From the NCBI GenBank assembly GCA_041179245.1, contig JBEGTT010000025.1:1-8824 (forward strand): a DNA stretch of 8,824 bases, written 5' to 3'. This DNA comes from JBEGTT01 sp041179245. Lineage in GTDB: Bacteria > Pseudomonadota > Gammaproteobacteria > Burkholderiales > Rhodocyclaceae. Below the pieces are notes generated by a model. The model was not told the DNA's origin, made no database searches, and worked only from the letters and a program-made list of their open reading frames with translations. Positions 5,261 through 8,824 of the stretch are shown in pieces. Positions within the stretch are counted from its first letter, which is position 1, and every line of letters starts with the position of its first letter. The position numbers and the translations under genes are program-made.

Positions 5261-7296
5261 TGACATCAGCGCCTAACCCCATGCTTTCTGTCAGTCATCT
5301 ACGAATTGGCTTTGACACGAATCGAAAAACCTTAACTGCGGTTGATGGCATCAGCTTCGAACTGCACAGAGGAAAAACCTTTGCGCTACTGGGCGAATCC
5401 GGTTGCGGAAAATCAGCAACGGCTCAAGCGTTAATGCGGTTGCTGCCAGCAGCAGGCCGTTACCTTGGTGGGCAGGTGTTATTCAGCGATGGGCAGGATG
5501 TTCTTTTGCTGGAAGATACTCAGCTTAGGCAAGTGCGGGGCCGCAAAATCGCGATGATTTTCCAAGAGCCTGCGACGAGCCTAAACCCGGTGCTGACCGT
5601 GGGAGATCAAATTGGCGAAGTACTGTCACTCCAACGCGGTTTGCGGGGAGAAGCCGCCAAATCCGAAGCGCTGTCCCTACTACAACAAGTGGGCATCGCC
5701 GACCCGGAACGTCGCCTGTCGGAATATCCCTTCCAGTTTTCTGGGGGGATGAAACAACGGGTGATGATTGCGATTGCCCTTGCCGGTGAACCGGATATTT
5801 TGATTGCGGATGAGCCGACTACCGCGCTGGATGTCACGGTTCAGGCCCAGATTCTTGATTTACTCAAACGGCTCCAACAGCAGCGCGGCATGGCCATTCT
5901 GCTGATTACCCATGATCTGGGTGTCCTCTCCATGATGGCTGACAGCATTGGCGTGATGTACGCCGGGCAACTCGTAGAAGTCGCTGATCGAGACGTGTTT
6001 TTCCAGCAGCCACAGCATCCGTACAGCCAAGCCCTGTTCGCTGCCCTCCCAGAAGCGGTGCAACGGGGTGAGCGACTACTATCGCTGCCGGGCCAGGTTC
6101 CTGCGCTACACGCCATGCCGTCCGGTTGTCGTTTTGCAGATCGCTGCCGCTACGTGATGGAAATTTGCCGCCAAGCATCACCGGAATGGCAGAGTGTGAA
6201 CTCACCACCTACGGGCGCAGAGCAACAGGTTCGTTGTTTTGCTGCCCCCGTCAGCCCAGCCCCAGCACAAGCCACCGCCTTAGCAAAACATTCAGCCGCC
6301 GAAACTAACCCACCCGTACTAACCGTGGACTCTCTGCAAGTCCTGTTTCCCATTCGTAAGGGGTTTCTGCAACGCACCGTAGGTTATGTACGCGCCGTTG
6401 ATGGTGTCGATCTCCAGCTTAAACCGGGGAAAACGCTGGCCCTAGTCGGCGAATCGGGCTGCGGAAAAACCACCGTCGGAAAAGCCATTTTGCAGTTAAT
6501 CAAACCGACAGCGGGGACTGTGCGAGTTGTCGGGCAGGAATGGTTTGGTAAAACGGGAAGCCTTAAACACCAACAACTACATCCGCTACGCAGACACATG
6601 CAGATGATTTTTCAAGATCCGTTTGCCTCACTTAACCCACGCATGCGGATCGGTGAAATTCTGCTGGAAGGACTGCAGGCTCAGGGAATGAGTAAAACAT
6701 TGACCGCCGCCCGACCTGCATTGACCAGACTGCTACAACAAGTAGGTTTAAGTGAAGAAAGCCTTGACCGGTTTCCGCATGAGTTTTCCGGTGGGCAACG
6801 GCAACGTATCGCTATCGCTCGTGCGCTGGCCGTCCAGCCACAAATCGTTATTTGTGATGAACCCACCTCAGCACTCGATGTCTCGGTACAAGCCCAGATT
6901 TTGAATTTGCTACGCGATCTTCAACAAACATTGGGACTAGCTTATCTGTTCATCACCCATAACTTTGGCGTTGTGAGTTATCTGGCTGACGAGGTTGCCG
7001 TGATGTATTTGGGTCGGATTGTCGAAACCGGGAAAACTGAAGAAATCCTGCAAGCGCCGCAACACCCTTACACGCAAGCCCTACTTTCAGCCGTTCCCAA
7101 GATTGAACGAGGGGACAAAAAACCCGCACTAAACGTCAACGTAATCGGAGAACTTCCTTCTCCCGCTGCCCCACCTAAAGGCTGCCACTTTCACCCTCGT
7201 TGCCCTAAGGCTGAAGCGCACTGCCGTGACGCTTATCCAACGCTGACTGATATTTCACCAACCCACAAGGTCGCTTGTTTTCTAGCCAGTCATTGA
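5260..7296 (+). CDS. Fused OppD-OppF-type ABC transporter ATPase with two nucleotide-binding domains
   Basis: One 678-residue polypeptide supplies both ATPase domains for the two permeases. Domain 1 has Walker A GESGCGKS (45-52), Q-loop Q102, signature FSGG (160-163), Walker B with D184-E185, and H-loop H218. Domain 2 has GESGCGKT (397-404), Q452, FSGG (509-512), D533-E534 and H567. Both sites therefore look catalytically complete. Each domain ends in an oligopeptide-type C-terminal extension starting at HPY, with four cysteines: 290, 296, 303, 326 and 642, 648, 655, 673. Related DppD/OppD proteins hold a 4Fe-4S cluster there. A linker of about 25 Ala/Pro-rich residues (about 328-352) joins the halves. 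ATG 5260 overlaps the upstream TGA (TGATG) and has AAGAG 8 nt before it; ATG 5281 is an alternative. Single-chain ATPases of this kind occur in YejF and GsiA. Confidence 0.95.
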   Translation: MTSAPNPMLSVSHLRIGFDTNRKTLTAVDGISFELHRGKTFALLGESGCGKSATAQALMRLLPAAGRYLGGQVLFSDGQDVLLLEDTQLRQVRGRKIAMIFQEPATSLNPVLTVGDQIGEVLSLQRGLRGEAAKSEALSLLQQVGIADPERRLSEYPFQFSGGMKQRVMIAIALAGEPDILIADEPTTALDVTVQAQILDLLKRLQQQRGMAILLITHDLGVLSMMADSIGVMYAGQLVEVADRDVFFQQPQHPYSQALFAALPEAVQRGERLLSLPGQVPALHAMPSGCRFADRCRYVMEICRQASPEWQSVNSPPTGAEQQVRCFAAPVSPAPAQATALAKHSAAETNPPVLTVDSLQVLFPIRKGFLQRTVGYVRAVDGVDLQLKPGKTLALVGESGCGKTTVGKAILQLIKPTAGTVRVVGQEWFGKTGSLKHQQLHPLRRHMQMIFQDPFASLNPRMRIGEILLEGLQAQGMSKTLTAARPALTRLLQQVGLSEESLDRFPHEFSGGQRQRIAIARALAVQPQIVICDEPTSALDVSVQAQILNLLRDLQQTLGLAYLFITHNFGVVSYLADEVAVMYLGRIVETGKTEEILQAPQHPYTQALLSAVPKIERGDKKPALNVNVIGELPSPAAPPKGCHFHPRCPKAEAHCRDAYPTLTDISPTHKVACFLASH

Positions 7297-7310
7297 CCCC
7301 GTGGCTCGCA
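7297..7310. other. 14-nt gap between convergent stop codons
   Basis: The ATPase gene (plus) and the mltD-like gene (minus) end 14 nt apart. I find no stem followed by a T run on either strand here. The best nearby stem is GCCA/TGGC at 7321-7331, inside the mltD-like coding end, and it has only 4 bp. Termination may be Rho-dependent, or the two transcripts may overlap at their 3' ends. Confidence 0.6.
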
Positions 7311-8756
7311 TTAACGCTTTGCCACCATGGCTTTAACCGCCGCTTTTTTGCTAGGCAACACCGAGTGCTGTTGAGAAGGTGATTTCTTCACACTCTCCTT
7401 GCTTGGTTTAGCGATTACGCCACGCGGCTGCGCGGTTTTTCCTTTTCCACTCACGGGCTGACTTTTACCCTGACTTTTACCTTTTGGGGCTTCTTTTTTA
7501 CTTTCCGCGTTGGGGTAAAGCGGGGTCCGCCAGTCTTTCAAGCTATCCGCGGTTTCTCGATTGAGCGGGCCTGGCAGCAACAAGATCTGCCCAGGGAACC
7601 CTCGTGATTTCTCCGGCAAGCTGTTAATCCGCTTAATTTCAGACAGTGGCAATCCCAAGCGAGGAAGTAGTTTTTCTAACTTATCCCCTCTTTTTAGGGT
7701 GTAGGTCTCCCAAGTCTGCAATGGCGCTTGGTAACGATTGAGATTTTCTTCAAAACGCTCGGCTTTGTCCGTTGGCAATAACAGTGTTTTGTCCTTAATA
7801 ACCGGTCTGTTATGGGACGGATTAAGCACTAGAAACTCCTTGAGTGACATCCCAGCAAGCTTGGCCGCCAATCTAACGTCGATAGGTGCGGGGGTAGACA
7901 CTTGCTTGAAAAATGGACGATTGGGAATAGCCGGCAAGTTGAGGCGGTCAAACAAGGAAGGATTACCAAAGATATTTTTTAAGGCTTGAAGTTTAGGGAC
8001 GTAGTGGCGAGTTTCGTTAGGCATGGTCAGACTAGAGAAATCTGTAGGGAGCCCATTAGCCACATTCTTAGCAATCGCACGCGCAACTGCATTTTCCCCC
8101 CAGTTGTAGGAAGCCAGCGCCAAATGCCAGTCACCGTGCATGTCGTAAATAGTCTGTAAGTAGTCCAGAGCTGCCGTCGTTGATGCGACAACATCACGTC
8201 GTTCATCTTCCCACCACGTTTGCCCCAGATTGTAGTTTTTCCCTGTACTGGGAATGAATTGCCACAAACCAGCGGCCCTAGCCGGCGAATAGGCGTTAGG
8301 GTCATAGGAGCTTTCAACCATAGGCAGCAGCGCCAGTTCAGTTGGCATCCCTCGGCGCTCTAACTCGCTGACAATATGGTGCAAATAAGGTCGGCTTCGT
8401 TCAAGCATCCGCCGCAAATAATCCGGGCGGTTCAAATACCACTGCTGATGAGTCAGAACCAATTCATCCGACAAGTCAGGCATCGCAAAACCATTGCGAA
8501 TTCGCCCCCATATTTCGTCACTATTCACCGTCAAATCAATAGCACTAGGCACACTCAGGAATAAGGGTATTTCCTCAGGAATAAGCGCTTGCCCAAACGT
8601 AACCGAACTAACGCTGAGCCCGTTTACTCCACTAACTCCTACGCCCACCGTACTATGCGCATCACTTTCAGCAGCACAGGTGGAAACAGCACAGCCCAAG
8701 CCCAATAATAGCAACGCCAGAATACGAAACAGAAACAGGGAATGCCACATCGACAT
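7311..8756 (-). CDS. mltD: MltD-like membrane-bound lytic murein transglycosylase with LysM
   Basis: Lytic transglycosylases cut the MurNAc-GlcNAc bond of peptidoglycan in the periplasm and leave 1,6-anhydro ends. The 481-residue product has an N-terminal signal (about 1-29), a MltD N-terminal region, and the SLT domain (about 125-235). The catalytic glutamate is E148 in LPMVESSYDP; GLWQFIPSTGKNY (163-175), the RRDVVASTTAAL block (186-197) and ASYNWGENAV (215-224) follow as in E. coli MltD. A LysM domain is seen at about 349-395, with a weaker LysM-like part at about 288-328. The Lys/Ser/Pro/Gln-rich tail (about 418-481) is basic and probably disordered; it could bind cell wall polymers. The lipobox is poor: C22 is preceded by GLG rather than L-[AS]-[GA], so membrane anchoring is doubtful and signal peptidase I cleavage near 28-29 is possible. 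It begins 3 nt after the rlmB stop and has no Shine-Dalgarno, which suggests coupling. Confidence 0.93.
   Translation of the reverse strand: MSMWHSLFLFRILALLLLGLGCAVSTCAAESDAHSTVGVGVSGVNGLSVSSVTFGQALIPEEIPLFLSVPSAIDLTVNSDEIWGRIRNGFAMPDLSDELVLTHQQWYLNRPDYLRRMLERSRPYLHHIVSELERRGMPTELALLPMVESSYDPNAYSPARAAGLWQFIPSTGKNYNLGQTWWEDERRDVVASTTAALDYLQTIYDMHGDWHLALASYNWGENAVARAIAKNVANGLPTDFSSLTMPNETRHYVPKLQALKNIFGNPSLFDRLNLPAIPNRPFFKQVSTPAPIDVRLAAKLAGMSLKEFLVLNPSHNRPVIKDKTLLLPTDKAERFEENLNRYQAPLQTWETYTLKRGDKLEKLLPRLGLPLSEIKRINSLPEKSRGFPGQILLLPGPLNRETADSLKDWRTPLYPNAESKKEAPKGKSQGKSQPVSGKGKTAQPRGVIAKPSKESVKKSPSQQHSVLPSKKAAVKAMVAKR
7458..7481. repeat. 12-bp tandem repeat, two copies, in the mltD-like tail
   Basis: CTGACTTTTACC occurs twice head to tail (7458-7469 and 7470-7481). 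Being 12 bp it keeps the frame, and on the minus strand it encodes GKSQ twice in the basic C-terminal tail. Copy number could change by slippage without breaking the gene. Confidence 0.9.
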
Positions 8757-8759
8757 GAA

Positions 8760-8824
8760 TTAGACGAGACGACGCCGGGCTTCAAAAAGACAAACCCCCG
8801 CCGCCACAGAAACATTCAGGCTCT
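8760..8824 (-). CDS. rlmB: 23S rRNA (Gm2251) 2'-O-methyltransferase RlmB, C-terminal end only
   Basis: On the minus strand the frame ending at TAA (8762-8760) reads SLNVSVAAGVCLFEARRRLV. This matches the C-terminus of SpoU/TrmH-family RlmB (E. coli: SLNVSVATGICLFEAVRQR...). It is SPOUT motif 3, where SLNVSVA forms part of the knot that holds S-adenosylmethionine. RlmB methylates the ribose of G2251 in the P loop of 23S rRNA. Only 20 codons plus the stop are in the window, so another SpoU paralogue is possible, but the fit to RlmB is good. The mltD-like ATG follows 3 nt after the stop. Confidence 0.85.
   Translation of the reverse strand, partial: SLNVSVAAGVCLFEARRRLV

Noticed and set aside
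5607..6377. Several minus-strand open frames opposite the ATPase gene
   Set aside because: They are antisense shadows of strongly conserved ABC motifs and have no family features of their own.
7285..7331. Possible bidirectional terminator between the convergent genes
   Set aside because: The stems found have only 4 bp and no T run follows them.

Overview
This window reads as ordinary chromosome of a Gram-negative proteobacterium, most likely a betaproteobacterium. The evidence is a four-cysteine bL31 that resembles betaproteobacterial forms, a MltD-type lytic transglycosylase directly behind the end of an RlmB-like 23S rRNA methyltransferase, and a proteobacterial-type tRNA-Pro. The taxonomic call is an inference from remembered family sequences, not from a search. 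I see no insertion sequence, integrase, CRISPR array or phage gene.

Left part (1-1419). The 5' part of a tRNA-Pro gene lies on the minus strand at the edge, with its promoter inside the window. Divergent from it is an orphan ParA-family ATPase gene (281-1042) with no parB-like partner, preceded by a leader of about 100 nt that contains competing inverted repeats. Then comes rpmE for ribosomal protein bL31 (1145-1360), with its own candidate promoter, a short leader with two mutually exclusive hairpins, and a strong intrinsic terminator (1392-1419).

Middle part (1463-7296). Four tightly packed plus-strand genes look like one operon: an ArnT/PMT-like GT-C membrane glycosyltransferase, two DppB/DppC-type permeases, and one long ATPase with two complete nucleotide-binding domains (fused OppD-OppF). 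Spacings are 9 nt, 9 nt and a TGATG overlap. The transporter part is a complete peptide/nickel-family ABC core, but no solute-binding protein gene is present. The first gene is a lipid-linked sugar transferase, which is not a usual partner of a peptide importer.

Right part (7311-8824). On the minus strand and converging on the operon with only 14 nt between stop codons is a MltD-like lytic transglycosylase gene. It follows the last codons of rlmB after 3 nt, so rlmB-mltD is probably a two-gene unit.

The most interesting reading is that the transporter next to mltD may take up peptidoglycan fragments, as YejBEF-type transporters are known to do in some alphaproteobacteria. This is a hypothesis from family and position only. 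No clearly new system is visible; the orphan ParA with its structured leader and the sugar-transferase/transporter operon are the parts most worth checking.
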